Positions 1 through 7,924 of a stretch of 11,855 nucleotides of DNA are shown here, in pieces. How positions within the stretch are numbered: position 1 is the stretch's first letter; each line of letters starts with the position of its first letter. The DNA lies in NCBI GenBank assembly GCA_023390875.1, contig JAEWCA010000095.1, positions 1 to 11,855 on the forward strand, in the 5' to 3' direction. The DNA comes from Actinomycetes bacterium. Its GTDB lineage: Bacteria > Actinomycetota > Actinomycetes > Actinomycetales > Cellulomonadaceae. Position numbers and translations under genes: made by a program. A model generated the notes under the pieces. It was given only the letters and a program-made list of their open reading frames with translations. It did not search any database and was not told the origin of the DNA.

Positions 1-291
1 GTCGTGGGCCGGCAGCTCGATGCGCTCGAGGGGCACCTGGAGCGGCTGGGCTTCGACCCGGAGCTCGACCGCGACGAGATGGCGTTCCACCTGTACCGCT
101 GCCCGTTCAAGGACCTCGCGCAGGCCCGCCCGGAGGTCGTGTGCAACGTGCACCTGGGCCTCGCGCAGGGCGTGCTCGACGCCGTCCCGGGACCCGTCGC
201 GGCACACAAGCTGCTGCCGTTCGTCGGGCCCGACCACTGCGTGCTGCAGCTCGTCAGCGCTGGTCAGGGCCCCGCCGCCGACCCGTTGTGA
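1..291 (+). CDS. C-terminal fragment of a probable transcriptional regulator with three conserved-type cysteines
   Basis: The frame is open to the left edge, so this is the last 96 codons of a longer gene; the DNA-binding part, if present, lies outside. The fragment contains a Cys-Pro-Phe segment followed by a Val-Cys-x-x-His-Leu-Gly-Leu-x-x-Gly segment. From memory, this pattern is typical of the effector half of actinobacterial ArsR/DeoR-like winged-helix regulators, including SufR-type Fe-S regulators. Visible cysteines are fragment residues 34, 48 and 80, with His51 near the second. In SufR-type proteins, cysteines at similar spacing hold an Fe-S cluster; here the spacing is 14 and 32 residues, slightly longer than I remember for SufR. 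The gene lies 112 bases upstream of narK on the same strand, so control of the nar operon is a reasonable inference, not shown. The GTG at position 4 is unlikely to be the true start because it would leave no DNA-binding domain. Confidence 0.65.
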   Translation, partial: VVGRQLDALEGHLERLGFDPELDRDEMAFHLYRCPFKDLAQARPEVVCNVHLGLAQGVLDAVPGPVAAHKLLPFVGPDHCVLQLVSAGQGPAADPL

Positions 292-403
292 CCCGTCCGG
301 GTTTTCCACGGCACTTTCGCGCGCACCGTCCCTGACGCCGCGGACATCCTCGCCCTGAGCCCGAAGACGGGCTCACGGAACTGCAGGACCGCGGGAGGTC
401 CCG
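292..403 (+). promoter_or_regulatory. Control region upstream of the narKGHJI operon
   Basis: This 112-base non-coding gap separates the regulator fragment from narK and should carry the operon promoter and leader unless transcription reads through from upstream. The least GC-rich part is about 300-318, the likeliest place for polymerase contacts, but I see no convincing -35/-10 pair. I found no FNR-type TTGAT-N4-ATCAA box. The clearest structure is the dyad at 356-375, followed by a short hairpin around the narK ribosome binding site. Confidence 0.5.
356..375. promoter_or_regulatory. Perfect inverted repeat upstream of narK, candidate operator or leader hairpin
   Basis: TGAGCCC (356-362), a six-base spacer GAAGAC, then GGGCTCA (369-375): the two 7-base arms are exact reverse complements. 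The repeat ends 28 bases before the narK ATG. The size and symmetry suit a dimeric regulator site. It could also fold as a 7-bp hairpin in the leader RNA, and there is no T-run after it, so a classic terminator is unlikely. Which protein, if any, binds here is unknown; the upstream regulator is the obvious candidate. Confidence 0.45.
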
Positions 404-1714
404 ATGTCGACGCTCACCCTGCTGCGCAAGCCGCCCCTGACGGGCTGGGACCCGGAGAACGACGCCACCTGGGACAAGCGCCTGGCGTGGCGGACGCTCG
501 CGATCACCACGTACAACCTGACGCTCGCGTTCTGCGTCTGGTACCTCGTGAGCGCGATCGCGCCCCGCCTCAACGACATCGGGTACGACCTGTCGAAGGG
601 CCAGCTGTACTGGCTCGCCGCCATCCCGGGCCTCGCAGGCGGCATCGGCCGGCTGATCTACATGTTCCTGCCGCCGATCGTCGGCACCCGCACGCTCGTC
701 GGTGGCACCGCGACCCTGATGATCCTGCCGATGGCCGGATGGGTGCTCGCCGTCCGCGACCCGTCGACGCCGTACACGATGCTGCTGCTGCTCGCCGCGG
801 CCGGTGGCATCGGCGGCGGCGCGTTCGCCGGCTTCATGCCGTCGACCAGCTACTTCTTCCCCAAGCGCATGGCCGGCACCGCCCTGGGCCTGCAGGCCGG
901 CCTCGGCAACTTCGGCGTCAGCCTCATCCAGTTCCTCGTGCCGTGGGTCGTCGGGTTCGGACTGCTCGGGACGGCGGCGCTGTCGCCGCAGGTCAAGACG
1001 GACGGGTCGGAGATCTACCTGCACAACGCGGGTCTCGTGCTCGTCCCGTGGGTGGTGCTCGGCGCGATCCTCGCGGCGGTCGGCCTGCGGCGGATCCCGC
1101 TCAAGGCGAACTTCCGCGAGCAGCTCGACATCTTCGGCGAGAAGCACACCTGGTACATGACGGCGGTCTACGTCATGACGTTCGGCGCGTTCTCCGGCTT
1201 CGCCGCCCAGTTCGGTTTGCTCATCAAGAACATGTACGCCGGCATGGAGGGCGCGCCCGACCCGCTGAAGTACATCTTCCTGGGCCCGCTCCTCGGCTCG
1301 ATCACCCGTGCCGCCTGGGGCCCGCTGTGCGACAAGTTCGGTGGCGCCGTCTGGACCCTCGTCTCCGGCATCGGCATGACGGCCGCGACGGTGTTCACGG
1401 TGTTCTTCCTCGACCCCACGGACACCAGCACGTTCGCCCTGTTCCTGGGCGGCATGCTCGCGATCTTCACGTTCGCCGGCATCGGCAACGCGGGCACGTT
1501 CAAGCAGATGCCGATGATCTTCGACCGCCGCCGGGCCGGGGGCGTCATCGGGTTCACGTCGGCCATCGCGGCGTTCGGGCCATTCCTCGTGGGCATCGGC
1601 CTGTCGCTCGTCGCCCCGCAGGCGTTCTTCGTCGGCGCGGCCGTGTACTTCGCGTTCTGCACGGCGCTCGTCTGGCGCCAGTACGCCCGCCCGGGCGCAC
1701 CGCGCCCGAGCTGA
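404..1714 (+). CDS. narK: NarK-family nitrate/nitrite transporter (major facilitator superfamily)
   Basis: A 436-residue membrane carrier that imports nitrate for the reductase and/or exports nitrite. Both nitrate signature motifs of the NarK/NNP family are present: a Gly-rich stretch at residues 134-172 (AFAGFMPS, then FFPK and GLGNFGVS) and a second at 357-373 (FAGIGNAGTFKQMP). Arg83 in predicted helix 2 and Arg302 in helix 8 (GSITR) match the two substrate-binding arginines known from E. coli NarK (Arg89 and Arg305). Twelve hydrophobic segments can be traced after a polar N-terminal stretch of about 30 residues. The ATG has a good ribosome binding site (GGAGG at 394-398). It is the first gene of the operon, 45 bases before narG. 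Whether it works as a nitrate/nitrite antiporter or a nitrate/proton symporter cannot be settled from sequence. Confidence 0.96.
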   Translation: MSTLTLLRKPPLTGWDPENDATWDKRLAWRTLAITTYNLTLAFCVWYLVSAIAPRLNDIGYDLSKGQLYWLAAIPGLAGGIGRLIYMFLPPIVGTRTLVGGTATLMILPMAGWVLAVRDPSTPYTMLLLLAAAGGIGGGAFAGFMPSTSYFFPKRMAGTALGLQAGLGNFGVSLIQFLVPWVVGFGLLGTAALSPQVKTDGSEIYLHNAGLVLVPWVVLGAILAAVGLRRIPLKANFREQLDIFGEKHTWYMTAVYVMTFGAFSGFAAQFGLLIKNMYAGMEGAPDPLKYIFLGPLLGSITRAAWGPLCDKFGGAVWTLVSGIGMTAATVFTVFFLDPTDTSTFALFLGGMLAIFTFAGIGNAGTFKQMPMIFDRRRAGGVIGFTSAIAAFGPFLVGIGLSLVAPQAFFVGAAVYFAFCTALVWRQYARPGAPRPS

Positions 1715-1759
1715 GCCCCGACGCGCACGGACCACGCCCGACGACCGCAGGAGACCGCT

Positions 1760-4700
1760 GTGAACCCGTCCCCCACCGGCACCGACAACGCCGCGATCGA
1801 CGCGCTCCTGAGTCTCGGCTCGCACCTGCGACCGGGCACGATGTCGGCCGACAAGAGGGCGCTGTTCCTCGACGGCGGCCGGCAGGGCGACGCGTTCTAC
1901 CGGGACCGGTGGTCGCACGACAAGGTGGTCCGCTCGACGCACGGCGTGAACTGCACGGGCTCGTGCTCGTGGAAGGTGTACGTCAAGGACGGCATCATCA
2001 CGTGGGAGACGCAGCAGACCGACTACCCGTCGGTCGGCCCGGACTCCCCCGAGTACGAGCCCCGCGGCTGCCCGCGTGGTGCGGCGTTCTCCTGGTACAC
2101 GTACTCGCCGACGCGCGTGCGCTACCCGTACGTGCGCGGTGTGCTGCTGCGGGCATACCGGGCGGCCAAGGAGCGCACGGGCGACCCGGTGCTCGCGTGG
2201 GCCGAGGTGACCGGCGACCCGGAGACGGCTCGCTCGTACAAGTCGGCGCGCGGCAAGGGCGGGCTGGTCCGGGCGTCGTGGGACGAGGCGGCCGAGATCG
2301 TCGCGGCCGCGCACGTGCACACGATCAAGACGTACGGCCCGGACCGGGTCGCGGGCTTCTCGCCGATCCCGGCGATGTCGATGGTGTCGCACGGGTCGGG
2401 CGCGCGCTTCGTGACGATGCTCGGCGGCACGATGCTGTCGTTCTACGACTGGTACGCCGACCTGCCGGTCGCCTCCCCGCAGGTGTTCGGCGACCAGACG
2501 GACGTGCCGGAGTCGGCGGACTGGTGGAACGCGAGCTACCTCATGATGTGGGGCTCGAACGTGCCGGTCACCCGCACGCCCGACGCGCACTTCATGACCG
2601 AGGCCCGGTACCGCGGCCAGAAGGTCGTCACGGTCTCCCCCGACTACGCGGACAACACGAAGTTCGCGGACGAGTGGCTCGCGCCGCACCCCGGCACGGA
2701 CGGCGCGCTCGCGACGGCGATGGGCCACGTGGTGCTGCGCGAGTTCCTCGTCGAGCGGCGCACCGGGCGATTCGTCGACTACCTGACGACGTACACCGAC
2801 GCGCCGCACCTCATCACGCTCAAGCGGCGCGGCGACGCGTGGGTGCCCGACAAGTTCCTCACGGCCGATCAGCTCGCCTCGCCGGTCGCGGGACCCGACG
2901 GCACGCCGCGCCAGGCGCACGGGCGCGACGCGGCGTTCATGACGGTGGTGCTCGACGCGTCAGGCGCGCCGCGCGTGCCGAACGGGACGCTCGGGCACCG
3001 GTTCGACCCGGCGCAGGCGGGCTCGTGGAACCTCGACCTCGGGACGATCGAGCCGGTCATGTCGGTCGCGGACCTCGCGTCGCACGACGGCGACGCGGTC
3101 GCCGTCGACCTGCCGCGGTTCGACGTCACCGACGCGGGCAGCGAGCACACCGGCGGTGCGGGCGTCGTCCGGCGGGGCGTCCCGGTGACGAGGATCGGCG
3201 ACGCCGTCGTCACGACCGTCTTCGACCTGCTGCTCGCCCAGTACGGCGTCGGCCGCGACGGCCTGCCCGGCACGTGGCCGACGGGCTACGACGACCCGAC
3301 GACCCCGGGCACGCCGGCCTGGCAGGAGGAGATCACGGGCGTCCCCGCCGCCGCAGCGGAGCGGATCGGACGGGAGTTCGCGCAGAACGCCGAGGACTCG
3401 GGCGGCCGCTCGATGATCCTCATGGGCGCCGGGACCAACCACTGGTTCCACTCCGACACGATCTACCGCACGTTCCTCGCGCTCGTCACGATGACCGGCT
3501 GCCAGGGCGTCAACGGGGGCGGCTGGGCGCACTACGTCGGCCAGGAGAAGTGCCGGCCCGTGACCGGCTGGGCGCAGTACGCGTTCGGCCTCGACTGGGT
3601 GCGGCCGCCGCGGCAGATGATCGGCACCGCGTTCTGGTACCTCGCCACCGACCAGTGGCGGTACGACGGGCTGCCCGCCGACGCGCTCGCGTCCCCGCTG
3701 GCCGAGGGCCGCTTCTCGGGACGGACGACGGCCGACTGCCTGGTCGAGTCGGCGAAGCGCGGGTGGATGCCGTCGTACCCGACGTTCGACCGGAACCCGC
3801 TCGACCTGGTCGACGAGGCGCGCGCGGCCGGTGTCGAACCGGCCGACTACGTGGTGGACGAGCTGAGGGCGGGCCGGCTCGGCTTCGCGTGCGAGGACCC
3901 CGACGACCCGGCGAACTTCCCGCGCGTGCTCACCGTGTGGCGGGCCAACCTGCTGGGCTCGTCGGGCAAGGGCAACGAGTACTTCCTGCGCCACCTGCTC
4001 GGCACCGACGCGGCCGTCATGGCCGAGGAGTCCGGCCCCGAGCGCCGCCCGGCCACGATGACGTGGCACGACGAGGCGCCGCGCGGCAAGCTCGACCTGC
4101 TCGTCACGAGCGACTTCCGGATGACGTCGACCACGCTGTTCTCCGACGTCGTGCTCCCCGCGGCCACCTGGTACGAGAAGCACGACCTGTCGACCACGGA
4201 CATGCACCCGTTCGTGCACTCGTTCAACCCGGCCATCGCGCCGCCGTGGCAGACCCGCACGGACTTCGACATCTTCGTCACGCTCGCTTCCGCGGTCTCA
4301 CGGCTGTCGGAAGGCCACCTGGGCAAGCGCGAGGACCTCGTCGCCGTCCCGCTGCTGCACGACACCCCCGACGAGCTCGCCACGCCGCACGGCACGGTGA
4401 CGGAGGTCGACGACCTGGTCCCGGGCGTGACGATGCCGAAGCTCGTCGTCGTCGAGCGCGACTACACCGCGCTGGCCGACCGGTTCACGTCGCTCGGCCC
4501 GCTCACCGCCTCCGCCGGGATGGTGACCAAGGGCGTCCGCTTCATGCCCGACCAGGAGGTCGCCGAGCTCGGCCGCCTCAACGGGGTGGCTTCCGACGGC
4601 CCTGCGGCCGGACGGCCGAGGCTCACGACCGCGCAGCACGTGTGCGAGACGATCCTCGCCCTGTCCGGCACCACGAACGGGCGGCTCGCGGTGCAGGGCT

Positions 4701-5518
4701 TCGAGAACGTCGAGGCCCAGACCGGCACCGAGCTCGCGTGGTTGGCGCGCGAGCACGAGGGCAAGCGCATCACGTTCCCCGACGTGCAGGCGCGGCCCGT
4801 CCCGGTCGTCACGTCGCCCGAGTGGTCGGGCTCCGAGCACGGCGGGCGCCGGTACACGGCGTTCGCGATCAACGTCGAGCAGCTCAAGCCGTGGCACACG
4901 CTCACCGGCCGGCAGCACTTCTTCCTCGACCACGACTGGATGAGCGAGCTCGGCGAGAACCTGCCGGTCTACCGGCCGCCGCTCGACCTGGGCCGCCTGT
5001 TCGGCGACCGCCGTCCCGGCACGACCACGCCGTCCGGCGCGCCCGGGTCCGAGGGCCACGCGGAGGTCACCGTCCGCTACCTGACACCGCACTCCAAGTG
5101 GTCGATCCACTCCGAGTACCAGGACAACCTGTTCATGCTGTCGCTCTCGCGCGGCGGCCCGACGATCTGGATGTCCCCGCAGGACGCGGACACCATCGGC
5201 GTCCGCGACAACGAGTGGATCGAGGCGTACAACCGCAACGGCGTCGTCGTCGCCCGCGCGATCGTCAGCCACCGCATGCCCGCCGGCACCGTCTTCATGT
5301 ACCACGCCAAGGACCGCACGGTGGACGTCCCCCGCTCGGAGACGTCGGGCCTGCGCGGCGGCATCCACAACTCGCTGACGCGCGTGCTGCTCAAGCCGTC
5401 GCACCTGGTCGGCGGGTACGCGCAGCTCTCGTTCGCCTTCAACTACCTCGGCCCCACGGGCAACCAGCGCGACGAGGTCACGACGATCCGGCGCCGCTCG
5501 CAGGACGTCACCTACTGA
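1760..5518 (+). CDS. narG: Respiratory nitrate reductase alpha subunit, Mo-bisMGD catalytic subunit
   Basis: This 1252-residue protein reduces nitrate to nitrite at a molybdenum bis-MGD centre using electrons from NarH. It aligns with E. coli NarG, as I remember it, over essentially its full length. The N-terminal FS0 cluster ligands are all present: His61, Cys65, Cys69 and Cys104, in HGVNCTGSCSWK and EPRGCPRG. Asp233 in the YDWYADLP segment matches the Asp ligand of molybdenum in E. coli (Asp222). The segments GFSPIPAMSMVS and WGSNVPVTRTPDAHF of the cofactor domain are present, and the C-terminal molybdopterin-dinucleotide-binding domain lies at about 1105-1240. There is no twin-arginine signal, so the subunit should face the cytoplasm, as in canonical Nar and unlike the archaeal outward-facing type. 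The GTG start is preceded by AGGAG at 1749-1753, six bases away. The N-terminus is about ten residues longer than in E. coli. Confidence 0.98.
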   Translation: MNPSPTGTDNAAIDALLSLGSHLRPGTMSADKRALFLDGGRQGDAFYRDRWSHDKVVRSTHGVNCTGSCSWKVYVKDGIITWETQQTDYPSVGPDSPEYEPRGCPRGAAFSWYTYSPTRVRYPYVRGVLLRAYRAAKERTGDPVLAWAEVTGDPETARSYKSARGKGGLVRASWDEAAEIVAAAHVHTIKTYGPDRVAGFSPIPAMSMVSHGSGARFVTMLGGTMLSFYDWYADLPVASPQVFGDQTDVPESADWWNASYLMMWGSNVPVTRTPDAHFMTEARYRGQKVVTVSPDYADNTKFADEWLAPHPGTDGALATAMGHVVLREFLVERRTGRFVDYLTTYTDAPHLITLKRRGDAWVPDKFLTADQLASPVAGPDGTPRQAHGRDAAFMTVVLDASGAPRVPNGTLGHRFDPAQAGSWNLDLGTIEPVMSVADLASHDGDAVAVDLPRFDVTDAGSEHTGGAGVVRRGVPVTRIGDAVVTTVFDLLLAQYGVGRDGLPGTWPTGYDDPTTPGTPAWQEEITGVPAAAAERIGREFAQNAEDSGGRSMILMGAGTNHWFHSDTIYRTFLALVTMTGCQGVNGGGWAHYVGQEKCRPVTGWAQYAFGLDWVRPPRQMIGTAFWYLATDQWRYDGLPADALASPLAEGRFSGRTTADCLVESAKRGWMPSYPTFDRNPLDLVDEARAAGVEPADYVVDELRAGRLGFACEDPDDPANFPRVLTVWRANLLGSSGKGNEYFLRHLLGTDAAVMAEESGPERRPATMTWHDEAPRGKLDLLVTSDFRMTSTTLFSDVVLPAATWYEKHDLSTTDMHPFVHSFNPAIAPPWQTRTDFDIFVTLASAVSRLSEGHLGKREDLVAVPLLHDTPDELATPHGTVTEVDDLVPGVTMPKLVVVERDYTALADRFTSLGPLTASAGMVTKGVRFMPDQEVAELGRLNGVASDGPAAGRPRLTTAQHVCETILALSGTTNGRLAVQGFENVEAQTGTELAWLAREHEGKRITFPDVQARPVPVVTSPEWSGSEHGGRRYTAFAINVEQLKPWHTLTGRQHFFLDHDWMSELGENLPVYRPPLDLGRLFGDRRPGTTTPSGAPGSEGHAEVTVRYLTPHSKWSIHSEYQDNLFMLSLSRGGPTIWMSPQDADTIGVRDNEWIEAYNRNGVVVARAIVSHRMPAGTVFMYHAKDRTVDVPRSETSGLRGGIHNSLTRVLLKPSHLVGGYAQLSFAFNYLGPTGNQRDEVTTIRRRSQDVTY

Positions 5519-5543
5519 TGCCCACGACTGGAAGGAGCCTGCG

Positions 5544-7226
5544 ATGAAGGTCATGGCGCAGATGGCGATGGTGATGAACCTCGACAAGTGCATCGGCTGC
5601 CACACCTGCTCGGTCACGTGCAAGCAGGCGTGGACGAACCGCACGGGCGTCGAGTACGTGTGGTTCAACAACGTCGAGACGCGGCCCGGGGTCGGCTACC
5701 CGCGCACGTACGAGGACCAGGAGAAGTGGGGCGGCGGCTGGGTCCGCAACAAGCGCGGACGGCTCAAGCTCCGCTCGGGCGGCCGGTTCACCAAGCTGTC
5801 GCACATCTTCTCGAACCCGAGGCTGCCCGAGATCCAGGACTACTACGAGCCCTGGACGTACGAGTACGACACCCTGCTGTCCGCCCCGCAGGGCGAGCAC
5901 ACGCCGGTCGCCCGGCCGATGTCCCTGCTCACCGGCAAGGCCATGCAGATCCACTGGTCGGCGAACTGGGACGACAACCTGGGCGGCTCGACCGAGACCA
6001 TGGCGCAGGACCCCGTCCTGCAGCAGATGAGCGAGCAGGTGACCGCGGAGCTCGAGCAGGCGTTCATGTTCTACCTGCCGCGCATCTGCGAGCACTGCCT
6101 CAACCCGTCGTGCGTCGCGTCGTGCCCGTCGGGCGCGATGTACAAGCGGGCCGAGGACGGCATCGTGCTCGTCGACCAGGACCAGTGCCGCGGCTGGCGC
6201 ATGTGCGTGTCCGGCTGCCCGTACAAGAAGGTCTACTTCAACCACAAGACCGGCAAGGCCGAGAAGTGCACGATGTGCTACCCGCGCCTCGAGGTCGGCC
6301 TGCCGACGGTGTGCTCGGAGACGTGCGTCGGTCGGCTGCGGTACCTGGGGCTCGTGCTGTACGACGCCGACCGCGTGCTGGAGGCCGCCTCCGTCGAGGA
6401 CCCGGCCGAGCTGCTCGACGCGCAGCGGTCCGTGCTGCTCGACCCGCACGACCCGGCCGTCGTGGCCGCCGCCGCGGCCGAGGGCATCCCGCACGACTGG
6501 GTGCTCGCGGCGCAGCGCTCGCCGATCTGGGCGCTCATCTCGACGTACCAGGTGGCCCTCCCGCTGCACCCCGAGTACCGCACGATGCCGATGGTCTGGT
6601 ACATCCCGCCGCTGTCCCCCGTGGTCGACGTGGTCACCGGGTCGGGCAACGACGGCGAGGACGCCCGGACGCTCTTCGCGGCGATCGACCGGCTGCGCAT
6701 CCCCGTCGAGTACCTCGCGGGGCTGTTCACCGCGGGCGACACCGCGCCCGTCACGGCGGTGCTGCAGCGGCTCGCCGCGATGCGGGCGCACATGCGCAAC
6801 GTCAACCTCGGCACCGAGCAGGATCCCCGGATCGCGCAGGCCGTGGGCATGACGGCCGACGAGCTCGAGGCCATGTACCGGCTGCTCGCCATCGCGAAGT
6901 ACGAGGACCGGTACGTGATCCCGCCCGCGCACGCCGAGAGCGCCCGCGCGCTGGAGGAGACGGCGACCGGGTGTTCCCTCGACGTCGACGGCGGGCCCGG
7001 CATGGGCGGACCCGGCAAGTTCGGCTCGTCGTCCGGTCGTCCGATGCGGGCCGCCGTCGAGACGTTCCACGCGCTGCGCAACCGGCAGACCGCCGACACC
7101 CCGGCAGGGGCGAAGCCCACGCGCGTCAACCTGCTCAACTGGGACGGCAACGGCGCACCGCCCGGCATGTTCCCGCCGGAGAAGGGCGAACCCGGGTACG
7201 GCGACGGACCGGAGCAGCACCCGTGA
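5544..7226 (+). CDS. narH: Respiratory nitrate reductase beta subunit, four Fe-S clusters
   Basis: This electron-transfer subunit links NarI to NarG. Four cysteine groups are visible: Cys16/19/22/26, Cys182/185/190/194, Cys215/221/225 with Trp218 in CRGWRMC, and Cys242/245/257/261. In NarH the Trp in place of a cysteine marks the [3Fe-4S] cluster; the other three clusters are [4Fe-4S]. The sequence follows E. coli NarH closely, for example NLDKCIGCHTCSVTCK and GIVLVDQDQCRGWRMC. The ATG has AAGGAG at 5532-5537, six bases upstream, and lies 25 bases after narG. At 560 residues it is about 48 longer than E. coli NarH (512). Most of the extra length is a Pro/Gly-rich tail from about residue 513. 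The stop overlaps the narJ start (GTGA). Confidence 0.98.
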   Translation: MKVMAQMAMVMNLDKCIGCHTCSVTCKQAWTNRTGVEYVWFNNVETRPGVGYPRTYEDQEKWGGGWVRNKRGRLKLRSGGRFTKLSHIFSNPRLPEIQDYYEPWTYEYDTLLSAPQGEHTPVARPMSLLTGKAMQIHWSANWDDNLGGSTETMAQDPVLQQMSEQVTAELEQAFMFYLPRICEHCLNPSCVASCPSGAMYKRAEDGIVLVDQDQCRGWRMCVSGCPYKKVYFNHKTGKAEKCTMCYPRLEVGLPTVCSETCVGRLRYLGLVLYDADRVLEAASVEDPAELLDAQRSVLLDPHDPAVVAAAAAEGIPHDWVLAAQRSPIWALISTYQVALPLHPEYRTMPMVWYIPPLSPVVDVVTGSGNDGEDARTLFAAIDRLRIPVEYLAGLFTAGDTAPVTAVLQRLAAMRAHMRNVNLGTEQDPRIAQAVGMTADELEAMYRLLAIAKYEDRYVIPPAHAESARALEETATGCSLDVDGGPGMGGPGKFGSSSGRPMRAAVETFHALRNRQTADTPAGAKPTRVNLLNWDGNGAPPGMFPPEKGEPGYGDGPEQHP

Positions 7227-7924
7227 GCCGCCGCGCCGGCACCGGCAAGCCGCCGTCGCTGCCGTTCCTCGACCCGGTCGACACCCACCCGGGCGAGCGC
7301 GTCGTCGCGCACATGGCCGCGTCGCTGCTGCTCGACTACCCGACGCCCGAGCTGCGCGCGCGGCACGGCCTGCTGCGGGACTCGACGGCGATCCTGTCCG
7401 CGCCGGTCGCCGCCGCGTTCGGCCAGTTCCTCGACGCCGCCGACGCGCTCGACCTCGACGCCCAGCAGGTGCACTACGTCGAGACGTTCGACCAGCGCCG
7501 TCGCTGCGCGCTGTACCTGACGTACTACGCGGCGGGCGACACCCGGCGGCGCGGCATGGCCCTCGTGACGTTCGTCGAGGCCTACCGGGCGTGCGGGTGG
7601 GAGCCGCGCGACGACGAGCTGCCCGACCACCTGCCGACCGTCCTGGAGCTGTCGGCGCGCGACCCCGGACCGGTCGCCGACGCGCTGCTGGGTTCGCACC
7701 GCGCCGGCATCGAGCTGCTGCGCTCGGCACTGCACCACGTGGGCAGCCCGTACGCGCACGTCGTCGACGCCGTGTGCCTCACGCTGCCCGCGGTCGACGA
7801 CGCGACGGCCGCCCGGTTCGCCGACCTCGTCTCCGCGGGTCCGCCGAGCGAGACCGTCGGCCTGTCCGCACCGCTGCTCCCGTTCCCGACCGTCCGCTCG
7901 ACCGGCCAGGAGGTCCCCGCATGA
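7223..7924 (+). CDS. narJ: Nitrate reductase assembly chaperone (delta subunit), NarJ family
   Basis: A 233-residue cytoplasmic chaperone of the TorD/NarJ type. It binds apo-NarG, helps insert the molybdenum cofactor and Fe-S cluster, and is not part of the final enzyme. The family core is clear: YVETFD (residues 85-90), RRxxALYLTYYAAGDTRRRG (92-111), YRACGWEPRDDELPDHLPTVLE (121-142, one continuous block). The protein is helical, with no membrane segments. The GTG start at 7223 overlaps the narH stop by four bases (GTGA) and has GGAG at 7211-7214. The resulting length matches E. coli NarJ (236). A later ATG inside MAASLLLDYP (residue 31) is possible but would cut away N-terminal residues and has no better signal. 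The stop overlaps the narI ATG (ATGA), suggesting coupled translation. Confidence 0.95.
   Translation: MSRRAGTGKPPSLPFLDPVDTHPGERVVAHMAASLLLDYPTPELRARHGLLRDSTAILSAPVAAAFGQFLDAADALDLDAQQVHYVETFDQRRRCALYLTYYAAGDTRRRGMALVTFVEAYRACGWEPRDDELPDHLPTVLELSARDPGPVADALLGSHRAGIELLRSALHHVGSPYAHVVDAVCLTLPAVDDATAARFADLVSAGPPSETVGLSAPLLPFPTVRSTGQEVPA

Noticed and set aside
4..291. A complete small gene starting at the GTG at position 4
   Set aside because: The frame stays open to the left edge and the content matches the C-terminal part of a larger regulator, so this is a fragment, not a whole gene.
291..302. Short palindrome ACCCG-TC-CGGGT followed by TTT at the regulator stop codon, possible terminator
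   Set aside because: Only about four base pairs can form around a usable loop and the T-run is three to four bases. This is too weak to call.
254..2920. Very long open frame on the minus strand opposite narK and narG
   Set aside because: It is Arg/Val/Asp-rich, low-complexity translation with no recognisable domain, opposite two firmly identified genes. High GC at third positions removes stop codons from the other frames.
487..5547. 1686-codon plus-strand open frame across narK and narG
   Set aside because: It is a shifted reading of two well-conserved genes. Its product is repetitive Arg/Pro/Gly/His sequence with no family features.
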